64,000 nt of DNA from contig CAZSDK010000002.1 in assembly GCA_964605655.1 (NCBI GenBank), positions 124,001-188,000 on the forward strand, in the 5' to 3' direction. The DNA comes from JAKLIX01 sp964605655. Lineage in GTDB: Bacteria; Bacteroidota; Bacteroidia; Bacteroidales; CAIXZF01. The translations under genes were made by a program, and so were the position numbers. Positions 17,126 to 25,586 of this stretch are shown piece after piece (the stretch's first letter is position 1; every line of letters starts with the position of its first letter). The notes under the pieces were generated by a model that was not told where the DNA came from, did no database searches, and worked only from the letters and a program-made list of their open reading frames with translations.

Positions 17126-18076
17126 TTAGAACCTGAAATTCCTGATACGTGCCACTTTAGAGAGGTCATAGTACAAAGTGACCAAGGCAAAGAGGTAAAA
17201 GTCGTCGTCGCGTGGATCCCCTCTCTGCTGGCCTGCCCTGATATAGTCCTTCCCGGAAGGATTGGAAAGGTACACCGCCATATCGCCATAATGCTGCCTC
17301 AGGTATTCCTCATCAAAGTATGTCATGCTGGCATCATCCAGATAGTCGGTGAAAGTCTTCCTGTAACCATACTCAAACCCGAGTGTATATCCCTTTCCAA
17401 GAGGATATTTGATGCCCAGACCCATCGGGATGCTGATCTGCACCAGGCTGTAATTCTTACGGCTGGGCACCTCCCCCTGCCCTTCCGTGTGAAGAGGTTT
17501 TACATTCCACCATTTTCCGTTCTGGTCCCGGTTCTGTGGCTGGAAATAAAACCCGCCTATTCCTGCAAAAGCATAAAAAGTGAATGGAAAATTCTTGAGA
17601 GAGATCTTTTTTCTCTGCTCCCCCATGTTGTAGATCTTCCGAGTTTGTTTGCCAAGGGTGATATAATATTCAAACTGCTCGGAAAGCTCCAGGAGCATCG
17701 ACCGGTAGTTGATATTTCTCTGCTTGCGAGAGGGGTACTCCGTGAAACGGTCATTTCCCCTCATAAAGCCCATGATGAGATTGGTCTTCAGGTTACCCCT
17801 CTCCATGACCTGGTACCCCAGGCCAACACCAACCGTAGGACGGATGGAAGGAAAATCAAAGTCCCTGAGACTGAAGGCCTCAGAACCTATCCTGTTGGCC
17901 CCTCCCAACTCCCCGATCAGGTTGGTGGCCCCCAGGTGAAAAGCAAACTCATTGACACGGTATTTCTTCAGGTACTTGGCTTTGACCTGGGCCATGGAGG
18001 GCTGGAGGGATAAACAGCACAGTAACAGGAGAATTCCTGAGAACCATTTTCCCTGAATATGCTTGATTTTCACCAT
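17126..18076 (-). CDS. DUF6089 (PorG-like) outer-membrane beta-barrel, copy 1 of a tandem triplet
   Basis: A 316-residue paralog. I place the start at the ATG at 18076 because it gives a proper signal peptide (FSGILLLLCCLSLQPSMAQ); the longer reading frame to 18139 begins with TTG. It shares GYRKTFTDYLDDASMTY, HTEGQG and RGDPRDDDFYLFALV with the two genes downstream. Its opening NEFAFHLGATNLIGELGG looks closest to single-copy DUF6089 proteins. It follows nadK after 74 bp and leads the triplet. Confidence 0.82.
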   Translation of the reverse strand: MVKIKHIQGKWFSGILLLLCCLSLQPSMAQVKAKYLKKYRVNEFAFHLGATNLIGELGGANRIGSEAFSLRDFDFPSIRPTVGVGLGYQVMERGNLKTNLIMGFMRGNDRFTEYPSRKQRNINYRSMLLELSEQFEYYITLGKQTRKIYNMGEQRKKISLKNFPFTFYAFAGIGGFYFQPQNRDQNGKWWNVKPLHTEGQGEVPSRKNYSLVQISIPMGLGIKYPLGKGYTLGFEYGYRKTFTDYLDDASMTYFDEEYLRQHYGDMAVYLSNPSGKDYIRAGQQRGDPRDDDFYLFALVTLYYDLSKVARIRNFRF

Positions 18077-18150
18077 GTGAACCAGAGTTGAGAGCCTGCT
18101 AATTCGCAATAAATGTAAGGCATTCCACGGCAACTTCAAAGAAGGAAAAC

Positions 18151-19029
18151 TTAATTTCTGATGTCCAGGCCCCAGTTCAGCTTCGCCCGGATGGTCTTGA
18201 AAAAATCCTGTCCTTCAAAACGAAGGAGGTTGATACAGAAATCTGCCTTCCTCACGGTGAGTTCAATGCTGCCTTGCATTGTCTCCGACCTGGAATCGAG
18301 GCTCACGATGAACTCATCGGAAGGATCCTGTATCTTCAGGGTGATGATGCTGTGATCAGAGATGACGACAGGCCTTACGGTAAGGTTGTGCGTCGCAATG
18401 GGAGTGATGACCAGGTTTTCTGAACCCGGGTTGATGATAGGACCTCCACAGCTTAGGGAATAGGCCGTCGAACCGGTGGGGGTGCTGATGATCAGCCCGT
18501 CTCCCAGGTAAGAGTTGAGGAACTTACCATCTATATAGGCATGTACCGTGATCATCCTGAAGTTTCCTTTACGGGTCAGGGCCAGGTCATTTAAAGCATA
18601 GTTCCTGTCACCGAACAATCCCTGTTTCGACTCCAGCCTCAGTAATATCCTGCTGTCCAGCAAATAATCCTTGCTTAGGATCCGGTCGATCCCCTGCATC
18701 ATGTCCTCCCTGGAGAGGCTGGAAAGGAATCCAAGCCTGCCCATGTTGACACCCAGCACAGGGATACCCGAATCCCTCACCAGGGTGATGGTATCGAGCA
18801 GGGTCCCGTCACCGCCAATGGAAATGAGTATATCAACCTTATTCCTTATATCATCTTCCGGAGAAAAAAGCTTGAAAGATCCCCCGGAATGCAGCGCATC
18901 TTTGATCCCCCTGTAAAAAGGCTCGTAAAACAGGATGCCACAGTCCGAGGCCCGGAGCTTCCCGATCAACTGGTCCAGGTAAGTGAGGGCTTCCACCGAC
19001 AGGCTTTTTCCGTAAACTGCAAACTGCAT
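18151..19029 (-). CDS. nadK: NAD kinase
   Basis: Phosphorylates NAD to NADP in the cytoplasm. The 292-residue protein carries GGDGT at 72-76, the NDLALTRK segment, and GDGLIISTPTGSTAYSLSCGGPI, all diagnostic of the family. A TACATTTG box lies 19 bp upstream of the ATG. The order CBS gene, nadK, DUF6089, uppS is a layout I associate with Bacteroidota in general. Confidence 0.95.
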   Translation of the reverse strand: MQFAVYGKSLSVEALTYLDQLIGKLRASDCGILFYEPFYRGIKDALHSGGSFKLFSPEDDIRNKVDILISIGGDGTLLDTITLVRDSGIPVLGVNMGRLGFLSSLSREDMMQGIDRILSKDYLLDSRILLRLESKQGLFGDRNYALNDLALTRKGNFRMITVHAYIDGKFLNSYLGDGLIISTPTGSTAYSLSCGGPIINPGSENLVITPIATHNLTVRPVVISDHSIITLKIQDPSDEFIVSLDSRSETMQGSIELTVRKADFCINLLRFEGQDFFKTIRAKLNWGLDIRN

Positions 19030-19048
19030 GATTTATGGTTTTGGGCAA

Positions 19049-19056
19049 CAAATGTA
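19049..19056 (-). promoter_or_regulatory. -7 box (TACATTTG) for nadK
   Basis: An exact minus-strand TAnnTTTG match, 19 bp upstream of the nadK ATG. Confidence 0.55.
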
Positions 19057-19096
19057 AGGATTCATACGGATGAGCACCAGATCAGGTTGCCGGGTC

Positions 19097-19759
19097 TTAC
19101 ATATTGAGGTAGTTCATGAAAGAGTCGAAACGGTCACGGAGAAAATCATCATAATGACTTTCAGAAAAGGATGCCTTGATGATATAATCGTAGCGGTTGA
19201 AGGTGCTGATGATGGCTGAGATATCTATTTTGTTGATTTTCAACACTACATCGATTTTTGTGGAATCGGTGTACCCCTGGATAAATACCGACAGTATCTT
19301 GGCATCATTGGATTCCACCAGTTGGGCTATCTCACTCAGACTATAGTCTCTTTCATTGATTTCCAGTACAATAACCCCTCCCGGGTTATTCACTGCGGTG
19401 AAATCGGCAAACCTTTGGACCAGGGTCGGCAGGGTTATGGTACCCAGGAACTTGTTCTTCGGGTCAAGTACCGGTATCAACGTAAGTTTTTGTTCGGCAG
19501 CCAGGTGAAGAATCTCGTAGATATGTTGGTTTTCAAACACAAAGCTGCCTTTCAGCGACAGCCTGTGATTACCAATGGGCTCTTCCAGGTGATTAAACAG
19601 GTTGATATCCTCATAGGAAATGACCCCGAGCAGTTCCTCATTATTGATGATGGGAAGATGGGAGACCTTGTACTCATCCATGATGCTGATGGCATCCAGG
19701 CCGGTATCAGAAGTCCGGAGCACGGGAATGGTATCGGTGAGAAGGTCTTTTGCGATCAA
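19097..19759 (-). CDS. CBS-domain protein
   Basis: A 220-residue soluble protein. The first ~135 residues form a CBS pair (DYKVSHLPIINNEELLGVIS-type start with a second module ending in FLGTITLPTLVQRF). The C-terminal ~80 residues (GGVIVLEINERDYSLSEIAQLVESNDAKI) look like a small ACT-like regulatory domain. The frame begins with a TTG (IAKDLLTD); no better ATG exists before residue 27. It starts 25 bp behind pdxJ. It probably binds an adenine nucleotide and regulates a partner, but the partner is unknown. Confidence 0.78.
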   Translation of the reverse strand: MIAKDLLTDTIPVLRTSDTGLDAISIMDEYKVSHLPIINNEELLGVISYEDINLFNHLEEPIGNHRLSLKGSFVFENQHIYEILHLAAEQKLTLIPVLDPKNKFLGTITLPTLVQRFADFTAVNNPGGVIVLEINERDYSLSEIAQLVESNDAKILSVFIQGYTDSTKIDVVLKINKIDISAIISTFNRYDYIIKASFSESHYDDFLRDRFDSFMNYLNM

Positions 19760-19784
19760 GGCTGGCAGGTTGAGGGTGTTTTTA

Positions 19785-20504
19785 TCAGGTGGACTCGAGT
19801 TGACGAAGATACATCTGTATGGTGTTTTCCAGTCCGAAATACAGGGCGTCGCTGATCAGGGCATGGCCGATGGACACCTCCAGCAGTCCGGGGATGTGAG
19901 CGGCAAAATATCTCAGGTTCTGCAGGTTCAGGTCGTGCCCGGCATTTAGTCCCAGGCCACATTTCCCGGCCACCAGGGCTGCGTCATGAAAGGGTCTCAG
20001 GGCTGTCGCCTCACCTGCCGGATAGTTCCTAGCATAGGATTCGGTGTACAGCTCCACCCTGTCGGCACCGGTTTTCGTGGCATGTTCTATCATCAGGGCA
20101 TCGGTCTCGATGAAGAGGCTCGTGCGGATACCTTCTTTCCGGAAGGCCGCAACGACCTCCGTCAGAAAGGACTGATTCCTGACAGTATCCCATCCTGCGT
20201 TGGAGGTAAGAGCTTCGGGGGGGTCGGGGACCAGGGTGACCTGTTCGGGTTTCACCTTGATAACCAGGTCGATAAAGGAGGGGGACGGGTATCCTTCTAT
20301 ATTGAACTCGGTCTTCACCAGAGGCCGCAGATCGATCACGTCCTGATAACGGATATGTCGCTCGTCGGGACGGGGATGAACGGTGATGCCCTGGGCTCCG
20401 AAACGCTGACAGTCCACCGCCACCTGAAGCAGGTTGGGGACATGACCATCCCGGGCATTCCTGAGGGTAGCTATCTTGTTGATATTGACGCTGAGCCGGG
20501 TCAT
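19785..20504 (-). CDS. pdxJ: Pyridoxine 5'-phosphate synthase PdxJ
   Basis: Condenses 3-amino-2-oxopropyl phosphate with deoxyxylulose 5-phosphate to make pyridoxine 5'-phosphate. The 239-residue TIM barrel starts at the ATG at 20504 (TRLSVNINKIATLRNARDG); HPRPDERHI, FNIEGYPS, LVPDPPEALTSNAGWD and GLGLNAGHDLN are family signatures. An upstream TTG at 20522 is open but overlaps a promoter box. It leads the pdxJ-CBS pair. Confidence 0.95.
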   Translation of the reverse strand: MTRLSVNINKIATLRNARDGHVPNLLQVAVDCQRFGAQGITVHPRPDERHIRYQDVIDLRPLVKTEFNIEGYPSPSFIDLVIKVKPEQVTLVPDPPEALTSNAGWDTVRNQSFLTEVVAAFRKEGIRTSLFIETDALMIEHATKTGADRVELYTESYARNYPAGEATALRPFHDAALVAGKCGLGLNAGHDLNLQNLRYFAAHIPGLLEVSIGHALISDALYFGLENTIQMYLRQLEST

Positions 20505-20519
20505 ACAGGGGTTTTGCTG

Positions 20520-20527
20520 CAAAGGTA
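20520..20527 (-). promoter_or_regulatory. -7 box (TACCTTTG) for pdxJ
   Basis: An exact TAnnTTTG match on the minus strand, 15 bp upstream of the ATG at 20504; it supports that start over the TTG at 20522. Confidence 0.55.
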
Positions 20528-20673
20528 TGATATAAAGGACAAGACTGCCTCAGCGACGGAAAAAGTTTTTACCTTGCAGTTGTAGAGCGTTATACAGGGA
20601 AATGTGACTGGTTATGACATTATCTTATTCATAATGAGTGTGTTTGAGATCCGCTTACAGAGAATCCCATACT

Positions 20674-20792
20674 CCCTTCCCCCAATTGGGGGTAGGGTCA
20701 GGGATGAGGGCGACCCAAGTCCTGCACCGAATCTACTTCGGTGCAAGACTCCCCTTGCCCCCCCTCCCAACCTCCCCCCAGTCAGGGGGAGG
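20674..20792. repeat. Composite palindromic intergenic repeat
   Basis: Three inverted repeats lie in a row: CCCCCAATTGGGGG at 20679-20692 (extended by CCCT/AGGG), GCACCGAA-tctac-TTCGGTGC at 20724-20744, and CCTCCCCC-cagtca-GGGGGAGG at 20771-20792. The outer arms are also partly complementary, so the whole unit could fold. Small ORFs on both strands run through it and are artefacts. I recall similar G/C-run palindromes dispersed between genes in many bacterial genomes. Confidence 0.7.
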
Positions 20793-20838
20793 AGCACTTC
20801 AGTGGTTCCTGAGGATTGTCAGTAATATTGTTAATGAT

Positions 20839-21606
20839 ATGAATCTTCATTACCGCGAATTCGGCCAGGGCCAGCCGCTGATCATCCTCCACGGGTTGTT
20901 TGGCATGAGCGACAACTGGGTCAGCCTGGGACGCCAGCTTTCTGACCGTTACCGGGTCCTGATCCCTGACCTGAGAAATCATGGGCTGTCGCCCCATCAC
21001 CCGCTGCACTCCTACCCTGCCATGGCAGATGATCTGGCAGCCTTCATGGAGGAACATCAGCTGGTAAAACCTGTCCTCATCGGCCATTCCATGGGAGGCA
21101 AGGCGGCCATGCTGCTGGCTTGCAGTCATCCCGGACTGATCAGCAAACTGATGGTGATCGACATCAGTCCCAAGGCTTACGACCTCAGGCACCGTCATTT
21201 GGAGGTATTGCACGCTATGATGGAACTTGATGTCACCACCCTGTCCTCACGAAGAGAGGCAGAAGAAAGAATCTCTTCCAATGACCTGGATCCAGGCCTG
21301 GTCCAGATGGTATTAAAGAATCTCCATCGTGAAGCCCACGGACCTTTTGCCTGGAAGATCAACCTGAAAGCCATCGATGATAACCTCGACCTGATCGCTG
21401 CTGCCGTAGATCTTCCGGGGAGCTTCACCGGCCCGGTGATGGTGGTCCGGGGCGGGAGGTCAGACTATATAGATATGGATGACCTCCTGATATTCAAGAA
21501 GTTCTTCCCCCTGGCCTCCTTTCGCACCATCTCCCGCGCAGGGCACTGGGTGCATACGGATGCGGCGGAAGAGCTACTCCTGCTCATCAAAGAGTTCGCA
21601 GGATAA
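20839..21606 (+). CDS. Alpha/beta-fold hydrolase (YbfF-like esterase)
   Basis: A 255-residue cytoplasmic hydrolase. The start is the ATG at 20839 (NLHYREFGQGQPLIILHGLFG); the longer open frame upstream only reads through the palindromic repeat. The oxyanion region is HGLFG, the nucleophile Ser lies in GHSMGGKAA, the late acid would be in the MVVRGGRSDYID region, and the catalytic His is in RAGHWVHTDA. The domain order matches YbfF-type esterases; the natural substrate is unknown. It is divergent from pdxJ and convergent with tatC. Confidence 0.85.
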   Translation: MNLHYREFGQGQPLIILHGLFGMSDNWVSLGRQLSDRYRVLIPDLRNHGLSPHHPLHSYPAMADDLAAFMEEHQLVKPVLIGHSMGGKAAMLLACSHPGLISKLMVIDISPKAYDLRHRHLEVLHAMMELDVTTLSSRREAEERISSNDLDPGLVQMVLKNLHREAHGPFAWKINLKAIDDNLDLIAAAVDLPGSFTGPVMVVRGGRSDYIDMDDLLIFKKFFPLASFRTISRAGHWVHTDAAEELLLLIKEFAG

Positions 21607-21612
21607 GGTATC

Positions 21613-22452
21613 TTACCCTGCCAGTTCCCTCTTCCGGTCTATCCTGGAGGCTATCCAGATGCTGAATTCAAAGAGGCCGTAAAGGGGTATGGTCACCAGG
21701 ATCTGGGAAAAGACGTCCGGAGGGGTGATCACGGCAGCGATGGTGAGGATGATAATGAGGGTGTACTTCCTCGTACGTTTCAGGAAGGCTGCCGAGATCA
21801 GGCCCACCTTGGTGAGGAAATAAACGAACACCGGCAGTTCAAACACCACGCCGCTGGCCACGGTAGCCGAGACCACGGTGCTGATATAAGATGAAAGAGC
21901 GATCTGGTTCACCACGGTCGAGCTGACAAAATAATTGCCGAAGAAATTCACCGTCAGGGGAACGATGAGAAAATAGCCAAAAGACACCCCCAGCAGGAAG
22001 AGTCCGGTGATGATGGCCACGGCGGCCCGGGAATATTTCCTTTCATTAGGTTTCAGGGCGGGCTTCAGAAAACTCCAAATCTCCCAGACAATATAAGGTG
22101 TGGCAACCACCATCCCGGCAATGATGGAGGTGTACATGTGGGTCAGAAACTGCCCGGCCATGTTATAATTGATGAGGTTCAGCTTCATCGACTCAAAGCA
22201 CAGGTCACCCAGGTGAAAGGTCCTTCCAAACCAGCAAAAGAAACGGTTGGTGGGAAACTGAGGGTCATTAGGCCATAAGATGATGCCATCGAAAATGAAA
22301 CGCCGGTTGACGAAGGCGACCACGGCCAGGATCAGCATGGCGGCCGCGGAACGAACCAGGTGCCAGCGCAACTCGTCGAGATGGTCCCAGAAGGTCATCT
22401 CCTTCTCCGGATTCCGCTGTTTGTTCTTTTTGTTGGTCACCACTTCTGCCAT
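21613..22452 (-). CDS. tatC: Sec-independent translocase subunit TatC
   Basis: The receptor subunit of the twin-arginine translocase in the inner membrane. The 279-residue protein (ATG at 22452) has six hydrophobic segments and the family residues: FWDHLDELRWH at the N-terminal cytoplasmic end, MVVATPYIVWEIWSFLKPAL, and VFELPVFVYFL before TM4. ITPPDVFSQ precedes TM6. No tatA gene is seen in the window. A TATTTTTG box lies 18 bp upstream of the chosen ATG, which supports it over the reading-frame start at 22497. Confidence 0.94.
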   Translation of the reverse strand: MAEVVTNKKNKQRNPEKEMTFWDHLDELRWHLVRSAAAMLILAVVAFVNRRFIFDGIILWPNDPQFPTNRFFCWFGRTFHLGDLCFESMKLNLINYNMAGQFLTHMYTSIIAGMVVATPYIVWEIWSFLKPALKPNERKYSRAAVAIITGLFLLGVSFGYFLIVPLTVNFFGNYFVSSTVVNQIALSSYISTVVSATVASGVVFELPVFVYFLTKVGLISAAFLKRTRKYTLIIILTIAAVITPPDVFSQILVTIPLYGLFEFSIWIASRIDRKRELAG

Positions 22453-22470
22453 GGACGGAAAATCTGCCTG

Positions 22471-22478
22471 CAAAAATA
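22471..22478 (-). promoter_or_regulatory. -7 box (TATTTTTG) for tatC
   Basis: An exact TAnnTTTG match on the minus strand, 18 bp upstream of the tatC ATG. Confidence 0.55.
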
Positions 22479-22567
22479 GGGAAAACACCAATGTCATTCC
22501 GTAACGATTACCTATGTACCTTTATGGTGATCAAACACCAACGTTACTTTCATCAATAACCAGCCTC

Positions 22568-23257
22568 ATGTGGGATTTCAGCAGCATACCGGTCATTGCA
22601 GAGACACAAGACTTCCTGGCCGTGGACAAGCCGGTCCACCTGAGCACCATCCCGGGCGGAGGACAGGACACCAGCCTGCTACAGCTTATGGAGCAGGGCC
22701 GGGGGGAGAAACTCTGGGTGGTGCACAGGCTCGACAAAGAAGTCAGCGGCCTGCTGGTGCTGGCAAAAAATGCCGACACCCACCGGGAGCTCAGCCTGGT
22801 CTTCGAACACCGGAAGGTGATCAAGACCTACCTGGCCTTGGTGACGGGGACGCCGGCTGCCTCCGAAGGACTCATCGATGCCCCTATCCGGGCTTACGGC
22901 AGCGGGAGGATGGGCGTGGACCGTGCCGGTGGCAAGCCTTCCCAGACCCGCTACCAGGTCATCGCCCGTAAAGGCCAGCATACCCTGCTGGAACTGACAC
23001 CCCTCACCGGCCGGCGGCATCAGATCCGGGTCCATTGTTACCATGAAGGCTTCCCCGTGGCCGGCGACCTCACCTATGGCAACAGGGAACAACAGCAGGC
23101 CTACCCCCGGCTGATGCTCCATGCCTTCTCCCTCCGGTTCAGCCTTCCGGAACAAGATCCGGTACACCTGGTCTGTATGCCACCCGAGAGTTTTAAAAAA
23201 GTCCTGAAAGATTATGGAATCCGGTGGGACCAGGCATCTTTAGACAAAACCTTATAA
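22568..23257 (+). CDS. RluA-family RNA pseudouridine synthase
   Basis: Isomerises uridine to pseudouridine in rRNA or tRNA. The 229-residue protein from the ATG at 22568 has the catalytic motif HRLDKEVSG with Asp56, the FLAVDKPVHLSTIPG opening and LTGRRHQIRVH near the end. It lacks an N-terminal S4 RNA-binding domain, as do the short TruC/RluA types, so the target site cannot be named. It precedes the MuiA-like gene by 11 bp. Confidence 0.9.
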   Translation: MWDFSSIPVIAETQDFLAVDKPVHLSTIPGGGQDTSLLQLMEQGRGEKLWVVHRLDKEVSGLLVLAKNADTHRELSLVFEHRKVIKTYLALVTGTPAASEGLIDAPIRAYGSGRMGVDRAGGKPSQTRYQVIARKGQHTLLELTPLTGRRHQIRVHCYHEGFPVAGDLTYGNREQQQAYPRLMLHAFSLRFSLPEQDPVHLVCMPPESFKKVLKDYGIRWDQASLDKTL

Positions 23258-23268
23258 AATTAATTGCC

Positions 23269-24894
23269 ATGCAAAAGTTGATTTCTCTGTTATTGCTCCT
23301 TGTCTGCAGCCAGATCGCCTTCTCACAGGAGGTAAAAGTGAATGCCAACGTGACGGAAGCCACCGTGTTCCTCCAGGGCGCACAACTCGTGATGCGGGCC
23401 GATGCCTCCATCCAACCAGGCATCAACATCATCAAGATATCCAAATTGCCGCCACTGCTCGACCAGAACAGCCTTCAGGTAAAAGGCGACGGCAACTTTA
23501 CCATACAGTCTGTGAATTTTCAGGTCAATTACCTGGACTCCCTCGATGAGAGCAAAGAAAGAGAGACCTTACAGAAAAAGCTCGAAGACATCAAACTGAA
23601 AATAGAGGACCTGAGGAACCAGAGCGATATCATCGTGGCTAAAGACGTCTACCTCAGGGAGAACCGGGTAGTCGGAGGCAAGGACGCTCCCCTGAGCCCC
23701 GACAGCTACCAGAAGCTGTATGAACTCTACTGTAAGTTCGTGTCGGATGAGAAGAACGAATGGTTCAGCATCACCAGGAAGATCAGTAACCTGGAGAAAG
23801 AAAGCCAGAAGATCCAGAACCAGCTCAACGAGAGGGCTTCGAAGATGCAGGGTAAATCCACCGGGGAGGTGCTCATCGCCGTCTCTTCAAAGAACGCCCA
23901 GACCGGTAAGTTCCAGCTTTCTTTCCTGGTGAACGACGCCGGATGGTCGCCCTCATACGACATCAGGGTCGACAAGCTCGACCAGCCCGTTTCACTGGTG
24001 TACAAAGCCAACGTGTACCAGCGTAGCGGGCTCGACTGGAAGAACATAAGACTCACCTTGTCCAACTCCAACCCCTTCACCTCGGGTGTGCTGCCGATAC
24101 TTAACCCCTATTACCTACGGTTCATGCCTGTTTACACCTATCAGCCGACCCAGGCACCGGTAAGCATGCAGGAAGTACAGGTGGCCGGAGTCAGGAAAGC
24201 CAAGATACCGGCCGCCGCCGACCAGGGTGGAGATTACGTTTTTCAGGAAACCGCCAACTACAACCAGGCATATATGAGCGAGAACCAGACCAATGTCGAG
24301 TTCGAGGTGGAAGGGACTTATTCCGTGGCCAGCGACGGGAAGCCCCAGATGATGGAGCTGCAACGGATAGAGATGCCGGCCAGCTTCATCTACCAGGCCG
24401 TGCCCAAGATGGAGAAGGAAGGCTTCCTGACAGCCCGCATCAGGGACTGGGAACAGTACAACCTCCTGGATGGCCCTACCAACCTGTATTTCGAGAACTC
24501 CTATGTAGGGAAGTCCGACATCAACCTGGGAGCCATCAGCGACACCCTCACGCTTTCCATGGGCAGAGACCGGTCGGTGGTGATCAGCCGGACCAAGATC
24601 AAGGACTTCACCCAGAAACAGTTCATCGGGGGTAACCGCCTGGAAACCAGGCAATGGGAGATCGGAATAAAAAACAATAAATCCCAGAAGATCAGCCTGC
24701 AGATGAAAGACCAGGTGCCCGTTTCCACCAACCAGGATATCGTGGTTGACATCCAGGAGCTATCAGGAGGCAGCTTGAACAAAGACACCGGCGAAGTCAC
24801 CTGGAACCTGGATCTCAATGCCAAGGAATCCAAAAAACTCACTCTGAAATACACCGTCAAATACCCGAAGAACCAGAAGGTGGTTATTGAGTAG
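23269..24894 (+). CDS. MuiA-like protein (DUF4140/DUF4139)
   Basis: A 541-residue exported protein with a signal peptide (MQKLISLLLLLVCSQIAFSQ from the ATG at 23269). The N-terminal part (EVKVNANVTEATVFLQGAQL) is DUF4140-like, followed by coiled-coil segments at about 90-200, and then a long DUF4139 beta domain (WSPSYDIRVDKL, GLDWKNIRLTLSNSNP). An insert at about 280-360 (YQPTQAPVSMQEVQV) interrupts this domain. Relatives are called mucoidy inhibitor A, but the molecular role is not known. It is probably co-transcribed with the pseudouridine synthase. Confidence 0.85.
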   Translation: MQKLISLLLLLVCSQIAFSQEVKVNANVTEATVFLQGAQLVMRADASIQPGINIIKISKLPPLLDQNSLQVKGDGNFTIQSVNFQVNYLDSLDESKERETLQKKLEDIKLKIEDLRNQSDIIVAKDVYLRENRVVGGKDAPLSPDSYQKLYELYCKFVSDEKNEWFSITRKISNLEKESQKIQNQLNERASKMQGKSTGEVLIAVSSKNAQTGKFQLSFLVNDAGWSPSYDIRVDKLDQPVSLVYKANVYQRSGLDWKNIRLTLSNSNPFTSGVLPILNPYYLRFMPVYTYQPTQAPVSMQEVQVAGVRKAKIPAAADQGGDYVFQETANYNQAYMSENQTNVEFEVEGTYSVASDGKPQMMELQRIEMPASFIYQAVPKMEKEGFLTARIRDWEQYNLLDGPTNLYFENSYVGKSDINLGAISDTLTLSMGRDRSVVISRTKIKDFTQKQFIGGNRLETRQWEIGIKNNKSQKISLQMKDQVPVSTNQDIVVDIQELSGGSLNKDTGEVTWNLDLNAKESKKLTLKYTVKYPKNQKVVIE

Positions 24895-24958
24895 TGTGAG
24901 CTGGAGCCTGAGCCTGAGACAGCTCGAGCCTGAGCCTGAGCCTGAGGAGGAGGTGGTA

Positions 24959-25058
24959 NNNNNNNNNNNNNNNNNNNNNNNNNNNNNNNNNNNNNNNNNN
25001 NNNNNNNNNNNNNNNNNNNNNNNNNNNNNNNNNNNNNNNNNNNNNNNNNNNNNNNNNN
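24959..25058. other. Assembly gap of 100 N
   Basis: Exactly 100 undetermined bases, a conventional scaffold spacer. Its flanks are the identical 55-mers described in the repeat entry. Confidence 0.95.
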
Positions 25059-25188
25059 GAGCCTGAGCCTGAGACAGCTCGAGCCTGAGCCTGAGCCTGA
25101 GGAGGAGGTGGTAGGAAAGCTTCAGACAAGAAGTTTTTTTACCAAATAATTTCGTTTCTCTTTCCATTTCAATGGTCTTCTTGCATCT

Positions 25189-25207
25189 AAAGGTTATATA
25201 AACCTTT
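25189..25207 (+). promoter_or_regulatory. Hairpin/operator-like inverted repeat before the four-helix gene
   Basis: AAAGGTT (25189-25195) and AACCTTT (25201-25207) form a perfect 7-bp inverted repeat around ATATA, ending 13 bp before the ATG at 25221. It could be an operator or an RNA hairpin masking the start. Confidence 0.4.
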
Positions 25208-25220
25208 TAAATCAAGTGTT

Positions 25221-25586
25221 ATGTTTGATTTCGAGAAGCTGGAAGTATACCGGAAAGCAAAGGATCTCAACAGACAGGTCGTCGATTTCATTTCACACCA
25301 CAAGGGTATCGACAGGATAACGCAGGATCAGCTTCGCCGGGCTGCATTCAGCATCATGTTGAATATTGCGGAAGGCACGGGGCGGTTCAGTGATGCCGAC
25401 AGATGCAACTTTTTTGTCATCGCACGTGGTTCTGTCTTTGAATGTGCAGCCATCCTTGATTACCTGGCTGAGGAGGATAGAACTGAAGAGCAGTTCTTCT
25501 TAAGACTGTACCATTCTGCCGAGGAAATCTCGAAGATGTTGTTTTCTTTGATTAAAATGTTGAAACACCCCAGAAAGACAGTGTGA
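25221..25586 (+). CDS. Four-helix-bundle protein (23S rRNA intervening-sequence family)
   Basis: A 121-residue all-helical protein with the family signature: FEKLEVYRKAKDLNRQVVDF at the start, then the AAFSIMLNIAEGTGRFSDADRCNFFVIARGSVFE core. Members occur inside rRNA intervening sequences and as stand-alone genes; the related Avd protein works with diversity-generating retroelements. Here it is stand-alone. Similar GAGCCT-type direct repeats flank it, beginning next to the stop codon of muiA and at its own stop codon. No reverse transcriptase or transposase is nearby. Function unknown. Confidence 0.85.
   Translation: MFDFEKLEVYRKAKDLNRQVVDFISHHKGIDRITQDQLRRAAFSIMLNIAEGTGRFSDADRCNFFVIARGSVFECAAILDYLAEEDRTEEQFFLRLYHSAEEISKMLFSLIKMLKHPRKTV

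Larger units (their letters stand above)
24895..25220. repeat. GAGCCT-type repeat tract with assembly gap, upstream of the four-helix gene
   Basis: Hexamer-like GAGCCT units fill 24897-24958 and 25059-25113. The 55 bases before the N run and the 55 bases after it are identical. The remainder (25114-25220) is A/T-rich and leads to the start of the four-helix-bundle gene. No gene is seen in this stretch. Confidence 0.8.

Noticed and set aside
20604..20825. Small open frames through the palindromic repeat between pdxJ and the hydrolase
   Set aside because: Both strands read the repeat as proline/glycine-rich peptides; such frames recur wherever this kind of element occurs.
24959..25058. Interpreting the N run as a true 100-bp gap
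   Set aside because: Exactly 100 N with identical 55-base flanks is best read as a scaffold spacer, so no length should be inferred.
25221..25586. Diversity-generating retroelement accessory (Avd-like) role for the four-helix protein
   Set aside because: No reverse transcriptase, template repeat or variable repeat pair is seen near it; only the fold family is shared.
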